DNA from: Chaetomium olivaceum
Taxonomy: Eukaryota > Ascomycota > Sordariomycetes > Sordariales > Chaetomiaceae
DNA: 64,000 nucleotides
Reading direction: 5' to 3'
Assembly: GCA_039881045.1 (NCBI GenBank)
Contig: JAYWVB010000020.1
Span: 310,001 to 374,000 of the forward strand
In this document: piece after piece, positions 24,795-35,387 of the stretch
Layout: the number at the start of each line of letters is the position of its first letter
How positions within the stretch are numbered: the stretch's first letter is position 1
Notes under the pieces: generated by a model
The model's input: only the letters and a program-made list of their open reading frames with translations
Databases searched by the model: none
Told to the model about the DNA's origin: nothing
Translations under genes and position numbers: made by a program

Positions 24795-25937
24795 ATGGCG
24801 ACCAACATGATGACTGCCAACATGACGACTCACTTTTCGCTGGAGGCACCCGACCCCGCGATTGCCAAAATTCTTGGCCAGAAGTATTGGAATCATTTCG
24901 CCATCCAGCTTGGACATTGGAACCCTATGAAGGTCATCATCATGGATGACGAGCTGTTCCGCGAAATTCACATTTCGGTCAAGATCGAGATCGCTCGCGA
25001 GATGAGGTAAGTTCAAATTTTCGTGCCAGAATTTCTCCTACCGCGATCTCAGCTCACAGTTTCCGTAGCAAGTTTTTGGGCGAGGACGTGATGTTTGCGC
25101 GAGATGCCGATAACCCCAAGGTCTGGATTCTTGGCCCCAAGAAACTCATCCGCCCAAACATCACCATCGTCGGCACTGTCCCAATCTGGGATCCGAAGAA
25201 GAAGCATATGCCGCCTCCGGAGATCAAGATCCCTCGTCCCCCGAATGCGTATATCCTCTACCGCAAGGACAAGCACTGCGCCGTCAAGGCTGAGAACCCC
25301 AACCTTCACAATAATGAGATTTGTAAGTCAGGCGTGTTATGTCTTATGGTCCGCGAGCTCACAACTTACAGCGGTCATCACGGGCGCCATGTGGAAGAGC
25401 GAGACGCCCGAGGTTCGAGCTAAGTACCACCAGAAATCTCAGGAAATCAAGGCTCGGATGCTCGCGCTTCACCCCAACTACCGATACGCGCCTCGCAAAT
25501 CATCGGAGATTCGCCGACGTGCAACTCGCCGGGCGTCCGATGTTACCGAAATCCCCCCGATTCAACCTTACTATTCTCAGCCCGCCTCTCCTCCCCGTGG
25601 ACAGGGCTTTGAGCACAGCGCTCACTACAGCGTCCAAGCCAACAACGAAAAGGCGGGTATTAGACCCAATAGCGACATCACCCGTCGGGTTCCCGGTGCT
25701 CAACGCTTCTTGCCCCCCCTTGTCCAGCCCGGATGGACGCCCTACCATCTGCTGCCCAGCGCCAACGAGTCCATTGAGACCACTCTCGCTCAGGAGGCAC
25801 CGGCTGAGGAGCCCGAGGTCCCAGTTGACCATGGCCTCGACATGAATGATGGTCAAGTCTACGCGCCCACTCTTGAGGAACTTATTGATAACTGGGACGT
25901 CGATGCGGATATTGCTCGGATTCTCCAAGAGATTTGA
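24795..25937 (+). CDS. MAT1-2-1: Mating-type HMG-box transcription factor MAT1-2-1
   Basis: Master regulator of the MAT1-2 ('a') mating type: an HMG-box DNA-binding protein controlling pheromone, receptor and sexual-development genes (mat a-1 of Neurospora, FPR1 of Podospora). Three exons, 24795-25006, 25069-25322 and 25372-25937, give 343 aa; all junctions are in phase. The HMG box spans about residues 125-195 (IPRPPNAYILYRKDKH ... NNEISVITGAMWKSE ... YHQKSQEIK). The second intron (GTAAGT...TTACAG) interrupts the Ser-156 codon after its first base, the conserved intron position of MAT HMG boxes. A basic RRRATRR patch follows the box. The C-terminus is Pro-rich and then acidic. It lies between SLA2 and APN2, exactly where the family is expected. 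No alpha-box or MAT1-1-type gene is present in the window. Confidence 0.97.
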
Positions 25938-27302
25938 TTTCGCGATTTCGCCACGATCGGAATTCAACCCAACCTCGCCCACGGACATGAATTCGTCGAC
26001 TCATGACGTCCGGAGTTGTCAATCCCACGGTCAAGCGGCAACGGACAACTATTCAGAAGCACCACTGAACTCGGAAACCCCCAAAAAAAGTTGAAGACAA
26101 ATCGACAAAAACAGGTCGGCTTCCCCTCCCCCATCTCATCATGAACATCAAGCCAGTTCTCTTGTTCCCTGATGCTGACATTCGCTTCCCGGCAGACTGC
26201 AATACAACACCCCGTCTTATCCATGGCCCATCTCCGACTCAATCGCAGTCTCCGGAGCGGCAAAGGATTCGACACCCAACCCCCACACTCCTTTTCAAAG
26301 ACGATGATTTGCACTATGCCTTCACCACCATGCGACAACAGCCTGAGGAAACTTGTTGGAGGGAAACCACCGACACTAATTGATGGTCACTCGTGCTTAA
26401 ACCCTGTGATTGCGGGGGAGAAGGAGACAGCTCGAACGATGGACTCTGGGATTAAGTTCTTGGAGACGAACTTCTGGGATTAACCTTTTGAAAGGGGGTT
26501 TGAAATCGGGATGGATCGAATAGCCGAAACCTACTCGGCGTGTTTGCCATTGAGATGGTTCATTGAAGGCGATTGAAAATACATTTGGAGCCACAGGGCA
26601 AATAGCGGAGGATACATAGAACTGGGTGCACAAAAGAAGACATGGCCATAACAACCTGCTTGACTCATTGCGTGACTGTAATTGCCGACTTGCCTGACCG
26701 TAAACGACAAAAAGTTGCCCGTCATCCACCATGTCCCGACTTACGAGATGCCCAATGTTCGGAACCCCATCGGCGAAGCCGTCGTCCGCGTCGCTCGCTT
26801 GCCGATCGAATTGGCCCAGCAAATGCCCCGCGATAACACCAATGACACGATGCACCTACCGCCACCGCTGAATAGATGACGGCGAAACCACATCACGAAA
26901 ACGAGCCCGCCTTGACTTGCAGCAAAGAGCTGTTGCAGGGAAGCGTAGGCAACTCAAAGCGACGACTCAATAACGAAAATTCCCACTCGGCATCGCAGAT
27001 ACAGATAGCATGGCGACGGACACAAAGAAACGTTTACGACATGGCAAGTCGCTCGAGGACAAAGCCCGCTGGGCTCATTACTAACTAAAGCTATCTCGCC
27101 AGGCGTTAGCGGCATCCGAAGCCCCAGGACGACCCTTCCTAACGGAGAGATGCTCTATCTGCACCCTCATCCCGACTTTGTATCCCCTGACCGATTGACC
27201 AGCCGACCGACGGAACCGACTGAACAACTACCCGACGACGTGTGCAAGCAAGCCAAGCCGAACAAGGAGACGAGACACCACGACTTCTCTTCCCACATGG
27301 TC
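25938..27302. other. Right part of the mating-type region, no gene found
   Basis: 1.37 kb between the convergent ends of MAT1-2-1 and APN2. It holds only short open frames with no recognisable domain. It should contain the MAT1-2-1 3' UTR and the right edge of the idiomorph, and part may be the APN2 3' UTR. Confidence 0.5.
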
Positions 27303-29604
27303 TCACTGGCGGCCGTTCCAGTCGCTGCTCCAGATGAAGGTACGGCAGCGAAACTCGGTCCCTTGTTCTTTGTCTCCCGAGGGGCCCAGCGGGCGAGCGC
27401 ACATGAAGAAGGACCTGCCTACCGGGAGGATTAGCCGAGAAATTCGAGAAGCCAACAAGAGATGGGAACACAGGATACAGGGTTGGGGTACAAGAGGCGG
27501 ATGGGCAATCATGCTCTGGTGAAGGGCGAAAGGAGTGAAGCAGGAAGAGGCAGGACCAGCTTTAGAACTGGAGAGGGTGAAGACGATAAGAGAGAAGAAA
27601 GACATACCGCAATTGACACCTGGTTTCTTAGTTACCAGCGTCTGGCATTCGTCGCCATGCTCACACCGAGGTAGGACCCGCTTGCCGAGCAGCTTGGACC
27701 AGGACTCTTTCGCTTCGATAGGATCGAACACCGTCTCAGGGGAGAAGCGTTCTAGTTTGGGGCCCCTCTCGACAGTGTTCTGGGTGTCGTTCCCTGTGGC
27801 GGGCGTGCTACTTGGTTCATCTGGCCTGCGTTGTCCTTCGGAGGCTCGCTCTGTAGGCTTTTTGTTTGGAGTGGTGGGCGTATCAACGGTGCTATCGCTC
27901 TCAACGGTCGGTGTGGTGGTGTCTGGTGTAGATGTTTTGGGCTTAAAGAACCCCTTCAGGCTGCTTTGCGCAAAGCCTGATGTTGACTTTGTTGAGTTAT
28001 CTCTGCTGAGGGTCGCTTTACCTTTCTTCTGAGGGCGCTTTGGAGATATCGAAGATTCTGCCTGGCGTTTCGGTAATGGTGGCTTCTGCGGAGAGGTGGA
28101 TGTGACGGTAGTCGATGTCGTCGTGTTGGTGTCTATCGCCAGTGGTGCGGGTTGACTTGACGACTGCAACATGGAAACAAGGCTTGCTTTCCGGAAGTCG
28201 TTATTATTCCCTTCATCGAGTGCGGTATCAGCGACGTGAGGCGTATCCTGAGGGCTAGGCGTAGTGATTTTGGAATCCACCTTTGATGGTGTTGCTTTCT
28301 TGCAGAACATGTCCCGAATATTCCGTCGGCGGTCAAACTCGGGGATAAGTCTGGCTGATGTTGGAAGCAGGTCCTTTGGTGACCATTCCCGCTGGCGTTT
28401 GCCATCCTTGAACATGCTTACCGGGTTCATGACGTCCTCGGTGTACACCTTAGTGTTGCCAATATTGACAGCGTCGTCAATCATAGCGTATACGGGGCAG
28501 TGATCTGAGCCTAGCAAACCTTCTTGGATGTTGGAGTCAATAACCCAATCCTTGATTCCCGAGCTGCACAGCACGTAGTCTATCCGGCTCCCAAAGTTGC
28601 CCGGCCGTGCATTCTTTCTAGTCTCCCAGCAGGTGTACATGCCGGCACGGGTAGGATGGAACTCCCTGCAGAGATCCCAGAGAATGGGATCTTCCCGACC
28701 TCGGTCTCTCTCCCCAACGACATGCCCTCCAAACACGAGATGGTTGAGGAAGCGCCGAGAGGGGCTGGAGAAGAAATCGTCGAGCGTCATCCCCTCCTTC
28801 CGCAGACGCTCTGCCAAGCCGGCAGTATCTTGTTCAGAGCGGATGATGTTGAGATCACCGCAGAGGAAGACTTGTTTCCCCATGGCAACAATGTTGCGAA
28901 CCCTGACGTCGATGGCATCAATGTACGCCTCGCGGAACTCGACCCTCGTCTCGTCCCGGTTCGCAGGGCTGTAGACCCCAATGAGAACGAAGGCGGGGAA
29001 CTCCAGAACAACGCAGCGACCTTCGGAATCGAGAGTTGGCTCGTCGACTGAGTCTGAAAGTTGCCCAGGAGCCGGGTACCCGCCAATCTGCTGATCCACA
29101 GGCAGGTCCCGGAACTTGGTTGAAGAATTCGGAGGACAGAGCGTGCCAGTGATGCCTTCTTCTGCGCGGATTGGGCAGCATTTCGAGGAACGTGTATATA
29201 TGGCCACGCCGGAGTATCCTGGATGGTGGGTTAACTCAAGTGTAACGAGCAGCGGACATGCAGTATCGGCTAACCTTTTTTGTACTTTGGGAGACTGAAG
29301 AACACGTCCCAGCCGGGGACCAAAACCATGTCGTCCCTGAGATCTTTTCTCTGAATTTTGGTCTCTTGCATCACCACGATATCGGCTTCCAGCGTGTCAA
29401 ACATGGCCTGCAAGCAAGTCAGCTTGGTTTTAGCGTGTCGGAGGGTTGCGGTCGTGATACCTGGAAAGTGCGTTTCTCCCGCCATGGTTGGTACCCAAAG
29501 GGATTTCTTATACCATTGACTACGAGAGCATTAACAATGGGAGCTTAGAAGGTAGTGTCCGGGCAAAGATGTTTACCGTTCCATGTTGTGATTCGAAGCG
29601 GCAT
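27303..29604 (-). CDS. APN2: AP endonuclease/DNA lyase Apn2
   Basis: Class II AP endonuclease of base-excision repair (ExoIII family) and the standard right flank of the MAT locus. Five exons on the minus strand: 29604-29577, 29519-29461, 29407-29275, 29218-27608 and 27418-27303; 648 aa, every junction in phase. Seen: N-terminus MPLRITTWNVNGIRNPFGYQ, the metal-binding ETKIQRKDLRDD, VYSPANRDETRVEFR, FLCGDLNIIRSEQD, the SRIDYVLCS motif and catalytic LGSDHCPVY. A linker contains a PCNA-binding-like SSLKGFFKPK. At the C-terminus is a GRF zinc finger (PRCEHGDEC...PGVNCGRSFFMCARPLG...CRTFIWSSDWNG) split by the last intron. That intron is 189 nt, far longer than the others, a multiple of three and free of in-frame stops, so retention would leave the frame open. 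Confidence 0.96.
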
Positions 29605-30287
29605 CTTGATTTCTCCCGGTCGAGGCACCGAGGGTTGTGATGTCTCGACGTTTTCAGACCCGGTTTAACCAGCGAAACACGTCAATCCTGGTGGGAAAGT
29701 TGGAGCTCTCAAAAACCGACAATAAATGGTAAGTGCAGCAGACCATGCGAAACGGTGCAAGGCCGCAGACTTCAAGCGATCAAAGCCCAGCGAGGAACAA
29801 GTTCTCGGAATCAAGGTGGAAATTGTGGCTTTACATCTAGTAATTGCATCGCCAGGAACGGCTCTCCCAGTTTCAAAGCAGCTTCGTTCAGATTTGTTTG
29901 TTCACACATGAATGGGAAGCGCAACACAACGGAGATTTTTCTCTCGACTCGTCCCCAATTTCGAAAAGGTTCGCGAATTGAGACGGCAGGTGTCACGAAC
30001 GTTCGCCTGCCGATCGCGAGGTCACCTGACCAGCATCACCCCCCATTTTACGGAGGTTATGTCATCGCAGCTCGGCGGAGCGCTTGGCCTGTGCGCTTGC
30101 TCCCACACATCCGAGGTCTGGCCGAAAATGACCTGATTGGATTCGTTGGGGTCTGACCTCACGCCAGCTTGAGCAAAAGCGGGTCAGTTGCTTCATCCAT
30201 CCGCTTGCTTGACCTTGAGAAGCTCCCCCACGCAATTGACACACCACACCACCTCAAATCGAGTCGCCGACGACGCAGCCCACCACA
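29605..30287. other. Divergent intergenic region APN2 / COX13
   Basis: 683 bp between two divergently transcribed genes, containing both promoters. No conserved element can be assigned with confidence. Confidence 0.45.
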
Positions 30288-31095
30288 ATGTTTGCGCAGC
30301 GTCAGATCGCTCGCGCCACCCAGCGCCTCTCTGCGCAGGCCCGCGCTCAGGCGCAGCGCCGCTTCGCCAGCACCGAGACCGAGAACAGCTTCGTCCGCGA
30401 ACGCCGCCATGTAAAGGAGCACGCCGGTCCCACCACTGGTGCGAATCCCCGAAAGGATCTCTCTTGTCAACCGGTCAGAAGGCTAACAGTTAGGCAGAGC
30501 TCTGGCGCAAGATTTCCCTCTAGTATGCCACCCCAATCCCCTGCGTCATCGATGCGTGGTTTTCATAAACCTACGCTCTGAACTTCCGAACCAACGGCCT
30601 GTCTATCTCGCAGATCTTCGGAAGAGCAGGGCGAAGCTACCGGGAACCTGGAGAGCGAGATGGAAGGAGCCAGGAGGGGAGAAACGCAACGCCCAAACAC
30701 AAGCGGAGCTAACACGGACTACCCCAACAGCGGCATCCCCCCCGCCCTCATCCTCGCCGGCGCCAACGCCTACATGCTCTGGAACGAGCATTGGGAGCAC
30801 TGGTCGCACATGCCCCCTCTCGAGGAGCGCGTCGAGTACCCCTACCAGAACATCCGCACCAAGAACTTCCAGTGGGGCGATGGTGACAAGGTACGTTGAT
30901 TCCCCTGTTTCCCGGGTAACGAAACTAACCTAACCTAATAGACTCTTTTGTACGTATATCTGCCAGACCCTCGTTGGACTTCTCTAAGATGAGGAGAGCG
31001 CGACGAGGGAGCCGAAACTGGAATGCAGCCCGCTAACCGTGACGCACAGCTGGAACGACCAGGTCAACTACCACAACAAGGACAAGACCACCTAA
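30288..31095 (+). CDS. COX13: Cytochrome c oxidase subunit VIa (Cox13)
   Basis: Small nuclear-encoded subunit of respiratory complex IV in the mitochondrial inner membrane. Five exons: 30288-30438, 30498-30522 (25 nt), 30731-30890, 30942-30949 (8 nt) and 31050-31095; 129 aa, and every junction keeps phase. The N-terminus (MFAQRQIARATQRLSAQ...RRFAS) is an Arg-rich mitochondrial presequence. TELWRKISLYGIPPALILAG leads into the single transmembrane segment. Then come the family signature WNEHWEHWSHMPPLEERVEY, PYQNIRTKNFQWGDGDK and the tail TLFWNDQVNYHNKD. The TLF codons are carried by an 8-nt micro-exon. The gene sits next to APN2, as in many Pezizomycotina MAT regions. Confidence 0.95.
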
Positions 31096-32020
31096 ACGAC
31101 AAGAGCAGTGGCAATCTGGTCGTCACTCAAGGGGGCTTTGGAGACAGTAAGGGTGCAAACGTAGACGAGGCCGAGGAAAAACCAATGAGCAGACAGCCAA
31201 CTGTACATGTTTCCTAGAGTTGAATAATCGAGTCCCAGTCTTCTGGGTTTCGATGACAAATCTGCGTCGCTGCTTATACTATGCTTTGTCTGCATTTGAC
31301 TTCCAGCTCGGCTTGGACATAACACTCATACAGCCCCATAACTAAATATAGAACCTGCAGGGGGTCTGGTACAAATAGGGGCTGGCAAACATGTCAACTA
31401 TTCCCTTGTTGCTAAGATGGATTTGAATTGATAATCTTGAAATGACAACCACTATTCCCAATGTCCGTAGACTCAGCAGCGAATATCGGCTTCCACAATA
31501 CACCTTACTATAACGCTCTTTATTAGTCTCTCACATTGAATCAAGCACATAACTTTTATGTACCATTTTTTCTCCCCCCCGACCAGAACGCCCTGTGACG
31601 TGAAATCTACCCTCCAGTTTTCTAGTTAATCGGTAGCCCAACATGTCCAGGAGACGAAAGACGTCCGAGTTAGATAAAAAGAGCAGCAAAAAGCCAAAAG
31701 CTCACTGACTAGCCCCCTTGAGGGAGGTACCCGGTTACAATATCCTTGCGGGGTTTGCTCCGAGAAAGGGGCGGACCCCTCCTATTTTTCTACCCTAGGG
31801 CGGTTCGAACTGGTGAGTTTTCGAAAGAGACACCAGGAGCTTTCGCCCCGAGGCCTTCACCACCCCCGCTGACCGTTGAGCCATTCAGGGGTGGTGAGTG
31901 ACATTGTGGAAGTCGGAACTTGTATAACTAGTCTGGGCGGCTGGTCTGTTTCTTCTGGCGGCCTACTCGCAATTATTGGGTTCCTGGTACCAATCCTTGA
32001 TCCACACCACTCTTTCCTGG
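31096..32020. other. Convergent intergenic region COX13 / APC5
   Basis: 925 bp between two convergent genes; should hold both 3' UTRs. No coding region. A GGTTCGAAC word near 31802 resembles a tRNA T-loop, but the flanks do not pair, so no tRNA is called. Confidence 0.5.
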
Positions 32021-34468
32021 CTACCTCTCTTCGTCCCGCAACCTCAAATACGTATCAGCACACTCATCCGCCCTGGCAAAATCCCCTTCCACCCTAAAAA
32101 GCGTCGCCTTCTTAGCCATTACCTCACATCTCCCAGCCACATCCTCCACAGCCTCAAAACAGCGGAACGCCTCGTCTAGTGCCTCGTGTGTCATCATTAT
32201 TGCCCTCCCTTTCTCCAACGACGGCCCACCGCCACGCCCCATCTTCATCTCCCCCGCGAGCCCCGCCTTCGCGTCGGCGAGGCTGTTGTACAAATTGCCA
32301 GCGGTGTAGGTAATGTCAGTCTCGAGACAGCGGGGTATGACAGCGAAAAGCAGGCGTTCAGCGGCGGCAAACTCGCCGAGCGCGTTGAGGATGTTGGCCA
32401 GCGCGCCGACAGCCTGCCAGAGAAGGGCGAGGAGCCGCGCCCGCCACGCCATGCTTGCTGCGCGCACCGCGAGTGTGAAGCCCTTCTGAGGCCGGCCGAT
32501 GCGGTTGAACAGCTCGACTTTTATAAGCAGCAACCGGATGCGCAAAGACGAGTCCCGGTCACTTTCGCGGAGTTCAGAGATGAGCCTGTCAACCTTAGCG
32601 AAGGCGGCGCCAAAGTCGTTGCGGCGTATGAGGGCCTCGATGTGGAGGGTGTCGATGATGAAGACCATCTCCGATTCGGTATCTTCGGAGGAGTTCTGGA
32701 GGAGTTGGGTTAGTAGGGCCTCGGCGGAGTCGAGGTCATTGTGATGGAGGTCTCGGCGCAGTTTAAGGAGGCCGCGGTAGAGGTGCCAGTACTGGTCGGG
32801 TTTCGCGGAGCGGAGTGAGTTGGTGTCTATGCTTTCTAGTTTTGCGTATGCTTTCTCGTATTGGCCTTTACCGGCAAGCATACCCGCCATCCGACAGGTG
32901 AGTTTCAGCTCATCGTCAAACACGGAGCTGTGGACATGACAACGGAGGAAGACCTCACACGTCATGTTCGACATGGCCGCCATGCCGAGCCTATCCCACA
33001 AGGCAATTCCCATGGAGAGTTGGGGACCCATCATTGCCTTGACATTCTTCTCCACAATGACTTGAGAGCTTCGGATCATGCTTTCGACGGCGACCGAGAT
33101 GCTCTCGCCATTTGCTAGCCCGAGCTTGGCCTCGCTCAAAAGCGCCGAGCTCCAAAGAATCCACATGCCGGTCTCCTTGGCCTTCGCGCGGAGGAACGCG
33201 AGTAACTCCTTGCCACTCCCGAGCATGCTGTTATCCTCGAGTTCTTTGACGAGGTTCGGGTGAGCTTTGCCGAAGTGGAAAAACCAGTTTAGCGCAAAGT
33301 TGAGACACGTGGTATCCCGGTTTTCCTTTGCGGTTGAGATGGCTTCGAGCATGGTCGCCACAGCCTCCTTGTGACAGCCAAAGTCTGACTGCACAATCCC
33401 CAAATTTAGTAGCGCGTACTGATAGAACAAGCGGTCCCGGTTCTGCATGGTGTAATCGAAATAGCGGTGGAGGTGGTCGAAAGCGGCTGGGAATTCGCCC
33501 GACCGCCATGAGTCAGAGAAGCTACTCTTGGTAAGACAAAATCCGATAAATCAGGGTATGCAGGACGAACTTGAGGTAATGTGACAAGCTTGGGACGATC
33601 CGGCTGCTTTTTAGAAGCCTCTGAAACTGCTCTCTGATTTTTGGCGGCACCCGAGTTCCGTATTCTATCACGGTGAGTTTGCTTGCCTCCGTGAGAATCA
33701 AACGGGGAGCTTACTTTGCACCTGCTCAATCTGAAACTCTAGCAGACTCTCGATATCATCGGTGCTAACTGGAAGTTCGGCGTCTTGGCCATCCATGAGC
33801 AGCATATTTCCGTACGCCGCCACGGCAATCTCGTCCGTCTGTCGCCCCCATTCATGCTCGCCTTCTAAGAGCACCGAGTCAAAACTGAGCCGGCTATGGT
33901 GAGGGTTACGGCGTCTCCAGTACCCAGCCGTTGGTTGACGGTACTTGACGAACATCTTCCAGAGTTCGACCACATGGTCGAAGTGCAATTTTGTGTATTC
34001 GAGGTGTGACTTCCTGATGAAGATGCCGAAGGGAGAATTGCGCGTGAGAAGAACACCGGAAGGGGGCTCCTCCCCACGCGAAGCGAGTTCACGTAGCTCA
34101 GCCTTCGTTCTCGCAAGGTGATTCAGGAGCTGATCGAAAAACTCATGTAGAGTATGCAGCGAGTCGATGCCCCAGAGCTTCTCCAAGAACCTATCCCACA
34201 AACTCCGTCCAGGAAGGCGGTCGACCGCGGCGAAGGGCGCCAGTAGCTCCTCGAAGTGCTGAACTGACACCACGAGTCGGATAGTATTTTCTGCTTCCCT
34301 CCAACGTTCAGTGGGGGATACCGAGGGGCCCGTTAAACTGCAGTCAAGCAGATGGGATGTGAGAAAATTGATGACCAGAATTATGGCGTCGTTGGGAACT
34401 GCCCCTTCAATGTAGAGCTCGACGAGCGCTAGCAGGCCGATTTTGGAGGGAGCAAGGTATCGCGACAT
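32021..34468 (-). CDS. APC5: Anaphase-promoting complex subunit 5 (Apc5)
   Basis: Scaffold subunit of the APC/C ubiquitin ligase controlling mitotic exit. Three exons on the minus strand: 34468-33715, 33664-33571 and 33521-32021; 782 aa, phases exact. The N-terminus MSRYLAPSKIGLLALVELY matches the usual fungal start; an upstream in-frame Met at 34546 is less likely. The second intron is only 49 nt with donor GTTCGT. The Apc5 TPR-like core lies around YFDYTMQNRDRLFYQYALLN and GCHKEAVATMLEAI, followed by further helical repeats to the C-terminal YLRLRDEER. APC5 is a common member of the extended MAT neighbourhood in Sordariomycetes. Confidence 0.93.
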
Positions 34469-35387
34469 GGCTGCATTGCTACTTAGTGGCCCGGGCAGGG
34501 TGTGGTCCCTGCTTGGGACTTCGAGGCAAAAATGCGTACCCAACAAGCGGCGTAAGGAATGAAGCAGCTACTTGCTTGCTCGATCGCGCACGCTCCTTGG
34601 CGACGAAGAGACTCGAGAGTGGCAACCGAGCGATTGTTTGGGTGGATAACCGTTTAAGAGATTCGTAACGTCTCGAACTTAAATGGCGGGCAGGTTGATC
34701 GAATAATGAAGGAAGGTGTCACGTAAGGTATTTACGGCATTTGCGCAAACCCTCCTCCTGCCTTAGGTGGTAGGTAGTTCCACCGAGCAATTAGGTTCCG
34801 TAACGGATGTTATGAGGTTCTGCAGCAGTCGCGATGGGCGTGTCAAAGTTGCCTGACAGAGAAAGTGGGGTGGGTCGTCGGCCTGAAAAGTCTCGAGCGG
34901 TCATAGTCAATCCCTGGTTGAGAGAATTGTTTACCAGAAAGTATACGTTATGTTAACAGCGAACAGGACGGATGAGTGAATAAGCCCTAAATATATTTCT
35001 AGCTCCTACAGCATCTGATCTGACTTCATATACGACGGGGTTCGCCATAACCAAATTCCCCATCCATTAACCTTTCTGGTCCAGCGCATCCTGTTCCAAT
35101 ACAGGTCGATCGGGCCTAATCCCGCGTCAAACTCAAGAGGAGTAAAACGAGAAAAAAAGAGAAAGGAAGACAGAAAACCAACAAGAAAGAGGTATCACAA
35201 TATGCATGAATAAAAGCGAGTGTCAGTCCCCGTGCCCCTAGCACTCCATCCCGTTGCCTGGGATTATGCCCAAAGCGCCAATCTTCCGTCTTTCCCCTGG
35301 AAATGCAAAACAAAAAGCCGCCCTAATGCCAACAATTGGTAACCGCTCTGGATTGAACCTTGACAAAGCTCAGAATTGGGCCACCGG
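34469..35387. other. Intergenic region upstream of APC5
   Basis: 919 bp between the start of APC5 and the stop of the PA-TM-RING gene. No coding region is supported. Slightly AT-rich in 34900-35230. Confidence 0.45.

Noticed and set aside
31780..31910. tRNA-like words (GGTTCGAAC on plus; TGGCTCAACGG on minus)
   Set aside because: The sequences around the T-loop-like word do not form a stem on either strand, and no acceptor or anticodon stem can be drawn.
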